Below are positions 49,758-57,261 of a stretch of DNA of 64,000 nucleotides, one piece after another. Position numbers and translations under genes: made by a program. Source of the stretch: Mycolicibacterium tusciae (GTDB lineage Bacteria; Actinomycetota; Actinomycetes; Mycobacteriales; Mycobacteriaceae). The notes beneath the pieces were generated by a model. That model had not been told where the DNA came from and did not search any database. It saw only the letters and a list, made by a program, of their open reading frames with translations. Position 1 is the stretch's first letter; every line of letters starts with the position of its first letter. The DNA lies in NCBI RefSeq assembly GCF_002086795.1, contig NZ_MVIM01000021.1, positions 1-64,000 on the forward strand. Direction: 5' to 3'.

Positions 49758-50129
49758 ATGTCGAAGTCAGGCCAGCAGCTCACCGACGCCACGGGCTGCG
49801 TCATCGCCCCCCCGGCCCGACAACCCGTGTCCCCGGAAGCTGCGACCGAGCTGGCGATCAAGCTCAAGGCGCTGTCTGACCCAGTCAGGCTTCGGCTGCT
49901 CAGCGTGGTCGCCAGCCATGCCGGTGGCGAGGCGTGTGTGTGCGAGCTCTCTGCTGGGATCGACCTGACCCAGCCCACCATCTCCCATCATCTGAAGATC
50001 CTGCGCACCGCCGGGCTTCTCGACAGCGAACGGCGCGGCTCATGGGTCTACTACCGCGTTGTCACTGATGCGCTGCAACAGCTTTCGTTGCTCCTCGAAA
50101 TCGACACCCTGCGGATGAGCAGCTCATGA
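49758..50129 (+). CDS. arsR: Arsenic repressor ArsR (Rv2642-like)
   Basis: 123 residues. ALSDPVRLRLLSVVASHAGG, then EACVCELSAGIDLTQPTISHHLKILRTAGLLDSERRGSWVYYRV. The CVCEL pair at the start of the recognition helix region is the usual As(III) site of ArsR proteins. Very similar to M. tuberculosis Rv2642. The stop overlaps the aquaporin start (ATGA), so the two are translationally coupled; the arsC gene overlaps in turn. Confidence 0.93.
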   Translation: MSKSGQQLTDATGCVIAPPARQPVSPEAATELAIKLKALSDPVRLRLLSVVASHAGGEACVCELSAGIDLTQPTISHHLKILRTAGLLDSERRGSWVYYRVVTDALQQLSLLLEIDTLRMSSS

Positions 50130-50884
50130 TTCATCCGGTTGCTTTGCCTCGACGGCTGCTCGCCGAGTTCACCGGCACCGCACTGCTCGTCACGGTCGTC
50201 GTCGGCTCCGGCATTGCGGCCCAGCAGCTCTCGCCCGACGACGTCGGTCTGCAACTCTTAGAGAACTCGACCGCCACCGTGCTCGGGTTGGCCGTACTGA
50301 TCCTGTTGTTCGGCCCGGTGTCCGGGGCGCACTTCAACCCCGTGGTGTCGGCGGCGGACTGGCTGCTGGGACGCCGTGCCGGGACCGGCATCAGTGCCAG
50401 CCACGTGGCCTCCTACACGGTCGCTCAGACCCTCGGCGGCATCCTCGGCGCAGTCCTGGCCAACGTCATGTTCGACCGCCAAGTGATCGAGATCGCCACC
50501 AAGAACCGCATCACCACTGGCCACCTCGTCGGCGAGATCGTCGCCACCGCAGGACTGATCGCCCTGATCTTCGCTTTGGCGCGCACCGGGCGGGCGGCGC
50601 TGTCCGCCGCCGCCGTCGGCGCATACATCGGCGCGGCCTACTGGTTCACCAGCAGCACGTCGTTCGCCAACCCCGCCGTCACTGTCGGGCGAATGTTCTC
50701 CGACACCTTCGCCGGCATCGCCCCCGGTTCCGCGCCCGGCTTCATCGCCGCCCAGATCCTCGGCGCACTCATCGGACTGGCGCTGGTGGCCGCCCTCTAC
50801 CCGGACGCCGCCGCCACCGCCGACAACATCGTCGTCCCGCACAACACCGAAACCCATCACGCCGATCAACGGAGTTCGACATGA
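50126..50884 (+). CDS. MIP-family aquaglyceroporin, probable arsenite channel
   Basis: 252 residues, six membrane helices with the two family loops HFNPVVSAADW (about residues 71-81, NPV in place of NPA) and SFANPAVTVGRMF (about 186-198). In ars operons such channels (AqpS type) let arsenite formed by ArsC leave the cell down its gradient, taking the place of an ArsB or Acr3 pump. Here it stands exactly where M. tuberculosis has an Acr3-ArsC gene. Overlaps with arsR before it and arsC after it show tight coupling. Confidence 0.9.
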   Translation: MIHPVALPRRLLAEFTGTALLVTVVVGSGIAAQQLSPDDVGLQLLENSTATVLGLAVLILLFGPVSGAHFNPVVSAADWLLGRRAGTGISASHVASYTVAQTLGGILGAVLANVMFDRQVIEIATKNRITTGHLVGEIVATAGLIALIFALARTGRAALSAAAVGAYIGAAYWFTSSTSFANPAVTVGRMFSDTFAGIAPGSAPGFIAAQILGALIGLALVAALYPDAAATADNIVVPHNTETHHADQRSST

Positions 50885-51525
50885 CCGACAGCCCCGTACC
50901 ACTGGCCACCCACCACCACGCAGATCTGTCCATCGACCAGCGTCTCGCGCTGCGGACCGCCGCCACCCGACTCCACGACGAGTTCGGCGAGCACTTCGGC
51001 GTCGAGACCATTCAGCGGTTCCTGCACACCTCCTACGACCAATTCGCCGGGCGCGCCACCGTTCCCAACTTCCTGCCGCTGCTGGCCGAACGATGGGCAC
51101 GCCAACGCCTCACCGCCCTCGCTCGGGTCGAGGGCAAGATCACCGACACCAAGCCCACCGTGCTGTTCCTGTGCACCCACAACGCAGGCCGCTCCCAGAT
51201 GGCCCTCGGGTACTTCAACCACCTCGCCGGCGACGCAGGCGTCGCCTGGTCGGGTGGGTCCGAACCCGGCAACGAGATCAACCCGTCGGCCGTGCAGGCG
51301 ATGGCCGAGGCCGGCATCGACATCACCCGCGAGTTCCCCAAACCCTGGACCGACGAAATCGTCCAGGCCGCCGACGTCGTCGTCACCATGGGCTGCGGTG
51401 ATGCCTGCCCCATCTTCCCCGGAAAGCGTTACGAAGAATGGGTACTGACCGACCCGCCGGCCAGACCGTCGACGCCGTACGTCCGATCCGCGACGATATT
51501 GAGGAGCGCGTCCGTCGTCTGCTGA
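50881..51525 (+). CDS. arsC: Arsenate reductase ArsC with N-terminal helical domain, C-terminus frameshifted
   Basis: 214 residues. An N-terminal three-helix domain (about 15-85) and a low-molecular-weight phosphatase-fold domain with VLFLCTHNAGRSQMA (nucleophile C98, CX5R loop). It reduces arsenate to arsenite, in actinobacteria usually with mycothiol. Near 51456-51462 one base seems missing: the frame reads DPPARPSTPY, while the +1 frame continues as DAVRPIRDDIEERVRRLLTE to TGA 51554, the normal family ending. The last helix is therefore lost. The second arsC downstream is intact. Confidence 0.87.
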   Translation: MTDSPVPLATHHHADLSIDQRLALRTAATRLHDEFGEHFGVETIQRFLHTSYDQFAGRATVPNFLPLLAERWARQRLTALARVEGKITDTKPTVLFLCTHNAGRSQMALGYFNHLAGDAGVAWSGGSEPGNEINPSAVQAMAEAGIDITREFPKPWTDEIVQAADVVVTMGCGDACPIFPGKRYEEWVLTDPPARPSTPYVRSATILRSASVVC

Positions 51526-51567
51526 CCGAGCTCGGCATCACCCCCGTCGCCTGACCGATAGAACATC

Positions 51568-51993
51568 ATGACCGAAACCCCCACGCCCTCTGTGCTATTC
51601 GTCTGTGTGAAGAACGGCGGCAAGTCGCAAATGGCCGCAGGCCTCATGCGTGAAATCGCAGGCGACGCCGTGCAGGTGTATTCGGCGGGCACCAAGCCCG
51701 GCAGTGCCATCAACGAGCTCTCCGCCCAGGCGCTCGCGGAGGTCGGCATCGACATCAGCAAGGAGACACCCAAGCCCATCGACATCCAGCTCCTGCGCGA
51801 CGTCGACATCGTGGTCACCTTGGGTCGCGAGGCCCACGTCGAGCCGGTCGACGGCACCAGTTTCGAGAACTGGGAGACCGATGAACCCTTCGAGCGTGGC
51901 GTCGACGGCATCGAACGGATGCGACTGGTCCGCGACGACATCACAGAACGAGTCGCCGATCTCCTCAAACGCATAGAGACCCTGATGTCCTAG
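51568..51993 (+). CDS. arsC: Arsenate reductase (low-Mr phosphatase fold)
   Basis: 141 residues. VLFVCVKNGGKSQMAAG with nucleophile C13; Lys replaces the usual Arg of the CX5R loop, as is common in actinobacterial mycothiol-dependent arsenate reductases. EPVDGTSFENWETDEP supplies the acid loop. It should form arsenite from arsenate using mycothiol and mycoredoxin. It lies 14 bases after the normal end of the first arsC. Confidence 0.92.
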   Translation: MTETPTPSVLFVCVKNGGKSQMAAGLMREIAGDAVQVYSAGTKPGSAINELSAQALAEVGIDISKETPKPIDIQLLRDVDIVVTLGREAHVEPVDGTSFENWETDEPFERGVDGIERMRLVRDDITERVADLLKRIETLMS

Positions 51994-52043
51994 TTCTGGT
52001 CTTGCATAGTGGCGTGCCGCGCACAGGTGATGAGGTGGCGGCC

Positions 52044-52082
52044 TTGACCCGGTAGTTGGGTACAGGGTTCATGCTGGTGGGG
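52044..52082 (+). promoter_or_regulatory. merR promoter-operator, leaderless
   Basis: TTGACC (52044-52049) and CATGCT (52070-52075) are 20 bases apart, the stretched spacing typical of MerR-activated promoters. The dyad ACCCGGTA-N6-TACAGGGT (52047-52068) fills the spacer. GTG 52082 lies 6 bases after the -10, so transcription and translation likely start at the same base. Confidence 0.8.
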
Positions 52083-52486
52083 TGAGAACCAGCGAGGTCG
52101 CTACGCAGGCGCAGGTCAACACCCAAACGTTGCGGTACTACGAACGCCGGGGACTGCTGCCCGAACCCGAGCGGACTCGCTCCGGGTACCGCGCCTACAC
52201 CGCGGACGCGGTGCGGGTAGTGCGCTTCATCAAGCGTGCCCAACAACTCGGCTTCACCCTCGATGACATCGAGGACCTGTTGCACCTGGCCCACGGCGGA
52301 TCCGCGTCGTGCGAGGAGACGCGGGCCATGGCCCGCACCCGTATCACCGATCTGCAACGGCGCATCGACGAACTTGTTGGCATGCGCGATGCACTGGCCC
52401 GCCTCATCGACACCTGCGGTCAGCCCCGAGCCGAACGGAACTGCCCGATCCTGCTGGACATCGAAACCGCCGCCGCGCAACGCTAA
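52082..52486 (+). CDS. merR: Mercury-responsive MerR regulator
   Basis: 134 residues. N-terminal MerR helix-turn-helix (TQTLRYYERRGLLPEPERT, about 14-32), coiled-coil dimer helix, and the three Hg(II)-binding cysteines C77, C112 and C121. Their spacing (35 and 9) equals that of C82, C117 and C126 in Tn501 MerR. It should bend and untwist the long-spacer promoter in front of it and activate its own gene plus the two downstream genes. Confidence 0.94.
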   Translation: MRTSEVATQAQVNTQTLRYYERRGLLPEPERTRSGYRAYTADAVRVVRFIKRAQQLGFTLDDIEDLLHLAHGGSASCEETRAMARTRITDLQRRIDELVGMRDALARLIDTCGQPRAERNCPILLDIETAAAQR

Positions 52487-52505
52487 CCGCACTGGAGTGA
52501 TCACC

Positions 52506-52796
52506 ATGCGTGTTGAAGTTCTCACCTCACCCGGATGCCCCAACGCCGCCGCCGCCAAAGAAACGGTCGCGGCCTGCCTGGCCACCCTCGCCCTCGACCT
52601 GCCGATCATCGAGCGCGTCGGGCGCTATCCCTCACCGACCATCCTCGTTGACGGCATCGACGTGATGCGCCCCGAGGACGGCGAGCCGACCGGCGACGCC
52701 TGCCGACTAGACCTGCCCACACCTCGACGTGTGCTCGACGCGCTGCGAGGTCACCGAAGCAGTCCTGTCCAACCGCCGCCACCTTCAACGGAGTAA
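52506..52796 (+). CDS. Thioredoxin-like protein of the mer cluster
   Basis: 96 residues. VLTSPGCPNAAAAKETVAAC (about residues 5-24), cis-Pro-like PSPTILVDGIDVM and a C-terminal helix make a small thioredoxin/glutaredoxin-like fold with a single N-terminal active Cys (C11) and a further Cys at C24. Such genes often precede merB in actinobacteria and may shuttle Hg or the thiol reductant. It is in one operon with merR (19-base gap) and merB (3-base gap). Confidence 0.75.
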   Translation: MRVEVLTSPGCPNAAAAKETVAACLATLALDLPIIERVGRYPSPTILVDGIDVMRPEDGEPTGDACRLDLPTPRRVLDALRGHRSSPVQPPPPSTE

Positions 52797-52799
52797 CCG

Positions 52800-53435
52800 A
52801 TGCCCGACCAGTCCGAGACCCCCCAGTCAGTCGCCGCCTCGGTCGAACAGCTGCCGCCCGCGATCCGCGAACTCCACCGAGCCGTGCTGCGCGGCTTCCG
52901 CGACAGCGCACAGGTCCATCGCGACGACCTGAACCCGACCGCTGCCGCCCTCGGCGTCGACCTCGACGATGCGCTGCAGCAACTCGGCAGCGCCGACCTC
53001 GTCCACACCGCACCCGACGGACAGATCGACATCGCCTACCCCTTCGCGCGACGACCCACCCGCCACAGCGTCCACCTCACCGGCCACCCGCCGGCCGCAG
53101 CAATGTGCGCGATCGACGCGCTCGGCATCCCGTTGATGACCGGCACCGAAGGCGTCATCGACTCCACGGACCCGACCACCGGGACACCCATCCGGGTCCA
53201 CCTCCGCGATCACGAATGGACCTGGCATCCCGCCACCACCGTCGTCGTAATCGCCCACACCGACTGCTGCGGAACCCTGGCCGATACCCTCTGCGGTTCG
53301 ATCAACTTTCACGCTGACCAGAACCACGCGCAGTCCTACCTCGACAACCACCCCGAACTGCATGGCCACATCGTCGACCAGGCCGACGCCATCGCCTTGG
53401 CCGACAGCGCCTTCCGACACTTACTCGCCAGCTGA
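52800..53435 (+). CDS. merB: Organomercurial lyase MerB
   Basis: 211 residues. It cleaves the carbon-mercury bond of organomercurials. The catalytic Cys-Asp-Cys set is seen as AMCAIDALG (C103 and D106) and LCGSINFHAD (C165), with spacing matching C96, D99 and C159 of E. coli plasmid MerB. The N-terminal helical domain (about 15-80) and the closing helix (DAIALADSAFRHLLAS) are present. No mercuric reductase gene (merA) is in the window, so released Hg(II) must be handled elsewhere. Confidence 0.93.
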   Translation: MPDQSETPQSVAASVEQLPPAIRELHRAVLRGFRDSAQVHRDDLNPTAAALGVDLDDALQQLGSADLVHTAPDGQIDIAYPFARRPTRHSVHLTGHPPAAAMCAIDALGIPLMTGTEGVIDSTDPTTGTPIRVHLRDHEWTWHPATTVVVIAHTDCCGTLADTLCGSINFHADQNHAQSYLDNHPELHGHIVDQADAIALADSAFRHLLAS

Positions 53436-53540
53436 CGAACCATCCGACACCCGTCCCATCTCGTCGCCGTCTCGACGTAGGTACACACCACAATCGAGCC
53501 GTCTCGTTGCCCCTGAGCGAACCAGCGTCAGAAGGCGGTG

Positions 53541-54230
53541 TCACTCCTCATGATGATCATCACCGTCAGTGTCGTGTGCCGGATCCGTTGCGGGAGGCGG
53601 AGCTTCGACAGGAGCCGGAGCCGCGGGTGGGCGGATCACCTCCGCAATCGGCTCCGGATGATTTTGGTGGCCATTTTCGTGTCCGATGCCCGGCTTGTGG
53701 TGTTCGGCTTCTGCGCCGGCCGGCGCATGGTGGCCGTGCTGCAGACCCGAAGCCACTCCTACCGTTGCCGCTGCAGCGATCACGGAGCCGGCGCCGAGGA
53801 GCACAATCACGTTCGAAAACGCTGATATCTGCTCGGGTTGACGGCCTCGGTACCACACCCAGCCAGCTCCCATCACGACGTAGACCTCGAGCAGCAGTGC
53901 GCAGAGGCCGGCGGCTTGTACCAACTCGGGTTCTCCGGCGTTTGGACCGAACGGCGCCCCCGCGGTCCGAGACAGGGCCCAAAGCGCGGCGGCACCGACA
54001 TTGGCCGCGATCCCAGCGGCGAGCACTGCCGTCGTCGGCCGAGCCAGCACCACTCGCGCCCAAATCAGTTGAAACAGCGCGATTGAGACAAAAAACAGCC
54101 CTGCCGGCATCCACTCTTGCCAGTGTGTCGGCACGACGGCGAAGTGAATAACCGCTGCGCCGAGTGAAGCGATCGCCGCGAGACGAGCAGCCAGTCTGCT
54201 GTCGGTCTTCTTCGCTGCTCTCGGTGCCAT
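53541..54230 (-). CDS. Membrane protein with His/Pro-rich C-terminal tail
   Basis: 229 residues: five or six hydrophobic helices (about 15-170), beginning with AAIASLGAAVIHFAVVPTHW, then a long tail with many histidines (GLQHGHHAPAGAEAEHHKPG, ... DDHHEE). The tail looks metal-binding. Similar multi-helix proteins are annotated only as hypothetical in mycobacteria. It is convergent with merB, so not part of that operon. Confidence 0.7.
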   Translation of the reverse strand: MAPRAAKKTDSRLAARLAAIASLGAAVIHFAVVPTHWQEWMPAGLFFVSIALFQLIWARVVLARPTTAVLAAGIAANVGAAALWALSRTAGAPFGPNAGEPELVQAAGLCALLLEVYVVMGAGWVWYRGRQPEQISAFSNVIVLLGAGSVIAAAATVGVASGLQHGHHAPAGAEAEHHKPGIGHENGHQNHPEPIAEVIRPPAAPAPVEAPPPATDPAHDTDGDDHHEE

Positions 54231-55059
54231 CCGTCCGATGATGACATGGCCCGTTCAAGCCTTGATGAACTGACATCACATCTCAATCGCACTGAGATTT
54301 CCCCGTCACCGTCTCTCGCTTACCAAATGGGGCACGCACCGCGTTGGAAATTGTCACAGAGACGAACTGAGTGCGGCGGGTCTGGCGCTGCGCCCGATAT
54401 TGCGTCGTTGCGTCAAGGCAAGGCAAGGCAGTCGGGTGTTATCGGATGTTGTACTAGCGGGATGTTGGTAGTGGCAGCGTCGGCTGTGCAGTGCCGCGCG
54501 ATCTGGGTAAGTCGAAAACTTTGGATCGTCTGCGCCGGCTTTAAGGCTGACGTGGTTTTTGCGGGTGAAAATGCGGTGGTGGACCAAGCTATGGGAATGG
54601 TTCAATCCCAGTATCGCGCACCATGTTTGACGCAGGTGAGAATCTATTTCTTAGACCGGAATAGGCCAGCATGAATTGCATGTGAACTGGTCATGCAGGG
54701 CGCTAGCAACCCACCTGAGAGGTACGTAGCCGTGACCACCACACCTATCGCCCCGAGCTGGGCGTCGGGCGCCGGGCCCGCGAGTACGAGGCGCGCGCTG
54801 TCCGCTGCCCCAATTTGAAACGCCGCACCCGGGCAGGCGTGCGAGGGCCCGCTCAACGGGTTTCATCTGAATACGACCCACCGATACCGCATGACGGTCG
54901 CCCAGGAGCGGAGAGCTTTGCCGGGTTGCTCATCGAGAGCGCGGAATTGGTGCGCTCGACATCCAGGCCGGCGCGGATACCGCCTCGACTGCTTACCCCA
55001 CTCGGCCCGCCACTCCACTCTTCGGTTGGGGTCAAACTCGTCCGGGCGGCGCTTAGGTG
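54231..55059. other. 830-base gap between metal genes and toxin-antitoxin genes
   Basis: No supportable gene. A 142-residue plus frame (54246-54674) has no ribosome site and an odd Cys/Arg-rich make-up. This gap marks the boundary of the metal-resistance region and could hold an integration scar, but I found no tRNA-like or att-like sequence. Confidence 0.35.
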
Positions 55060-55458
55060 CTAGCCCATCCAGTCGTCGGCGATGTCGAAGGGCTGAGTCC
55101 AGCTCTTTAGCGTGGCGGCGATGTCCTGCACGCCCTTCTGGCCTTCAGCGACATCAACGACCAGGGCAACGATGTCGCCCTGATCGGTGGAAATCGTGTA
55201 GCCATTGAACATGTAGAATATCGCCGTTGACGCCCAAGCCGTGCGCTTGTTCCCGTCCACAAACGGATGATTCCGCGCTAATGCGTGCAGCAGTGCAGCA
55301 GCCTTCTCGTGCACAGTCGGGTAGGCATCCTCGCCGAATGCGCTCGACTGAGGCCGTATGGCAGCGGCTTCGAGCAGACCAAAGTCGCGGAGCTTATCCG
55401 GTCCCACGAAGTGGGCATTTACGTCTTGGATCTCATCTGTAGTCAGGAACGTTGTCAT
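55060..55458 (-). CDS. doc: Doc-type Fic toxin
   Basis: 132 residues. The Fic core motif HPFVDGNKRTAW begins at H64, as in Doc proteins, which phosphorylate elongation factor Tu and stop translation. The short length and lack of an inhibitory alpha helix are typical of Doc, which depends on a separate antitoxin. It lies 33 bases downstream of the RHH antitoxin gene and should be co-transcribed with it. Confidence 0.93.
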   Translation of the reverse strand: MTTFLTTDEIQDVNAHFVGPDKLRDFGLLEAAAIRPQSSAFGEDAYPTVHEKAAALLHALARNHPFVDGNKRTAWASTAIFYMFNGYTISTDQGDIVALVVDVAEGQKGVQDIAATLKSWTQPFDIADDWMG

Positions 55459-55491
55459 CGCGTTTCTTCGGGTTAGACGAGGATCTGCAGG

Positions 55492-55722
55492 TCACAGATC
55501 CTTAAGCTTGTCGAGCGCAATCGCGTGTTGATCAAGCACCTTCTCGAACGCGGCGCGTACTACGTCGGTGCGGCCGTGAACTTTCAGGTATTCGACAAGC
55601 GCACGCTTTATCACTTCGTTCCCGGAGGTCTCCGTGACAAACGCGTAGTTCTTTAGAGCGTCTGCAAGCTCTACAGGCAGACGCAGAGTTACCCCTACTG
55701 TCCTCTGGTCTTGATCGGTCAT
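55492..55722 (-). CDS. Ribbon-helix-helix antitoxin
   Basis: 76 residues. VGVTLRLPVELADALKNYA plus TSGNEVIKRALVEYL (about residues 9-45) form a ribbon-helix-helix DNA-binding domain; the charged C-terminal helix should wrap the Doc toxin. Doc is usually paired with Phd, so an RHH partner is a less common combination. It likely represses its own promoter; a 20-bp palindrome lies 86 bases upstream. Confidence 0.85.
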   Translation of the reverse strand: MTDQDQRTVGVTLRLPVELADALKNYAFVTETSGNEVIKRALVEYLKVHGRTDVVRAAFEKVLDQHAIALDKLKDL

Positions 55723-55734
55723 GGCTGAATCTCT

Positions 55735-55782
55735 CGGTGTGTGTGTCGGTGTGTGTGTCGGTGTGTGTGTCGGTGTGTGTGT
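55735..55782. repeat. Four 12-bp tandem repeats in the toxin-antitoxin leader
   Basis: CGGTGTGTGTGT repeated four times without change, starting 13 bases upstream of the antitoxin start codon, followed by a degenerate fifth copy. On the coding strand it gives a purine-poor ACACACAC leader. Probably prone to slippage. Confidence 0.92.
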
Positions 55783-55807
55783 CGATGTCGGTGTGCGTTG
55801 TTGGATG

Positions 55808-55827
55808 ACACCATGATGTCATGGTGT
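55808..55827. promoter_or_regulatory. 20-bp palindrome upstream of the antitoxin
   Basis: ACACCATGA-TG-TCATGGTGT, a perfect 9-2-9 repeat, 86 bases upstream of the antitoxin start and beyond the tandem repeats. A likely operator for the RHH protein. Confidence 0.6.
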
Positions 55828-56073
55828 GTCCTACATTGTCCACCGTCATCATTATTGACACGGCGCAGGTCAGAGGCGGTTTCCGCAACACATCGGTATA
55901 GACATACAGCTCAGCCGTACCTACGGCACCATGTCGGTGCCGATCGCTACAGTTCCCGCTCTAGGTAATGCAGCGCCCGAAGCCGTCGTGCCCATAAGGA
56001 AGTTGGACCAGGAACTGGGGAAGCGCGCGCATGAGCAACGGGAGCGCGCCACCTATCAAGCGAGGGGGAAACG
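55828..56073. other. Divergent intergenic region
   Basis: Separates the toxin-antitoxin operon from the HEPN-like gene. Nothing further recognised apart from GAGGGGG before ATG 56074. Confidence 0.35.
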
Positions 56074-57207
56074 ATGTACCTGCACAGTCGAACAAGGCGG
56101 TGGCTCAGCGTCCTGCGAAAGGCGGAGGTCAATACACGTCTTGCCGTCGATCAAATTCGTCAGTTGGCTGAAGCACGGAAGCAGTACGGCGATCGCGTCC
56201 GCGCCCTCAATGAACAAGACAAGCGTGTGCTCATCCTTGAAGCGAGCGACTCCATCGCCTTGACCCTTGAGAGTCAGCCGCCGGCGCCTGGCTCATGGCT
56301 CGCCGAAACCCTCCACGCCGTCATCGATGCATACGGCGGCTTGTCTTATGGCGACGACTTTATCGGCAGCATTGATAATCTGCGGGTCGCTATAGAGGCC
56401 GCGATACCGCCGTTAGCCGAGCGCGTCACGGAACCTGACACCTCGATCGACGATCTTGTCTCTGAACTTGAGCGCGCAATGCTCGTGTCCCTCTTGGTGA
56501 CCCTGACGTCGCATAACGTGCTCGTCGAAAAGGTGAGCGATTGGGAGCAGCCACACCGAAGATTTATGCAAGGAGGGAATGTTCCCGGCGATGTCGGCCA
56601 CTACTTCGAGGTCAGGACCTTCACCTATGTCGACGGTCCAGGCAGTGGACTTGTCCATATGCAAGAACTCATCTCGGCAATAGATGCAGGCACCCTAATG
56701 TGGGTAGGAGGTACGGGCCGTGAGGAGCTCGACAACTACCCTGAAGTACAAGCAGTGGCGTACGCACAGTGGTTCACCTATGTGTTCGCACTTTGGGAAG
56801 AGCAATTTCGAGGCCGAATCGCGGCCTGCTTCAATCAGATCGGTGAAGCGCGGATTCGCGGAAGCGACATACTGATCGACTACTTCGGCGACATCCGCTT
56901 GATCCGTAATGACTTCGTGCACAACAAAGGCATCTGTAAAGAATCCGCGAACCTTAGGTTCCTTGATTGGGGACTAGTTCGCGGTCAACCAATCGAAATC
57001 AACGCCGCACAGATGATGTCCCTGATCGAACTATTTCCTCGCAACGAACTCCGCACTGCGCCGACACCGCAACCCCCAGGAGACGCCCAACGAGTGCCCG
57101 GCAAAGTTCACCCGCAGCTTCTTGAGGATGTACAGGAAAGGGCGCAAGACCTGGGGCTCAACGACCACCAGTTGCTCGACGCGGCGTTGAGAGTATGGCT
57201 AGCCTAG
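56074..57207 (+). CDS. HEPN-like domain protein of unknown function
   Basis: 377 residues, mostly helical. In the second half DIRLIRNDFVHNKGI carries the Rx4H motif of HEPN ribonucleases (R278-N-D-F-V-H283), with a polar residue after the Arg as usual. The N-terminal part is helical and charged. The last 35 residues (VHPQLLEDVQERAQDLGLND...) look like a small helical or RHH-like unit. HEPN proteins often act as RNases in toxin-antitoxin and phage-defence systems. GAGGGGG lies 6 bases before the start. No partner gene on the same strand was seen. Confidence 0.6.
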   Translation: MYLHSRTRRWLSVLRKAEVNTRLAVDQIRQLAEARKQYGDRVRALNEQDKRVLILEASDSIALTLESQPPAPGSWLAETLHAVIDAYGGLSYGDDFIGSIDNLRVAIEAAIPPLAERVTEPDTSIDDLVSELERAMLVSLLVTLTSHNVLVEKVSDWEQPHRRFMQGGNVPGDVGHYFEVRTFTYVDGPGSGLVHMQELISAIDAGTLMWVGGTGREELDNYPEVQAVAYAQWFTYVFALWEEQFRGRIAACFNQIGEARIRGSDILIDYFGDIRLIRNDFVHNKGICKESANLRFLDWGLVRGQPIEINAAQMMSLIELFPRNELRTAPTPQPPGDAQRVPGKVHPQLLEDVQERAQDLGLNDHQLLDAALRVWLA

Positions 57208-57261
57208 CTGCGAACCCCCGGGCCTAGCGCCGATGCACAACGGAGACACCCGATTCCGCGA

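Noticed and set aside
54231..55059. Search for a tRNA or att site at the edge of the metal region
   Set aside because: No T-arm-like GGTTCRANTCC with pairing arms and no direct repeat were found.
55532..55891. Minus-strand frame encoding an (HTDT)n repeat
   Set aside because: It comes only from translating the CGGTGTGTGTGT tandem repeats and overlaps the antitoxin gene in another frame.
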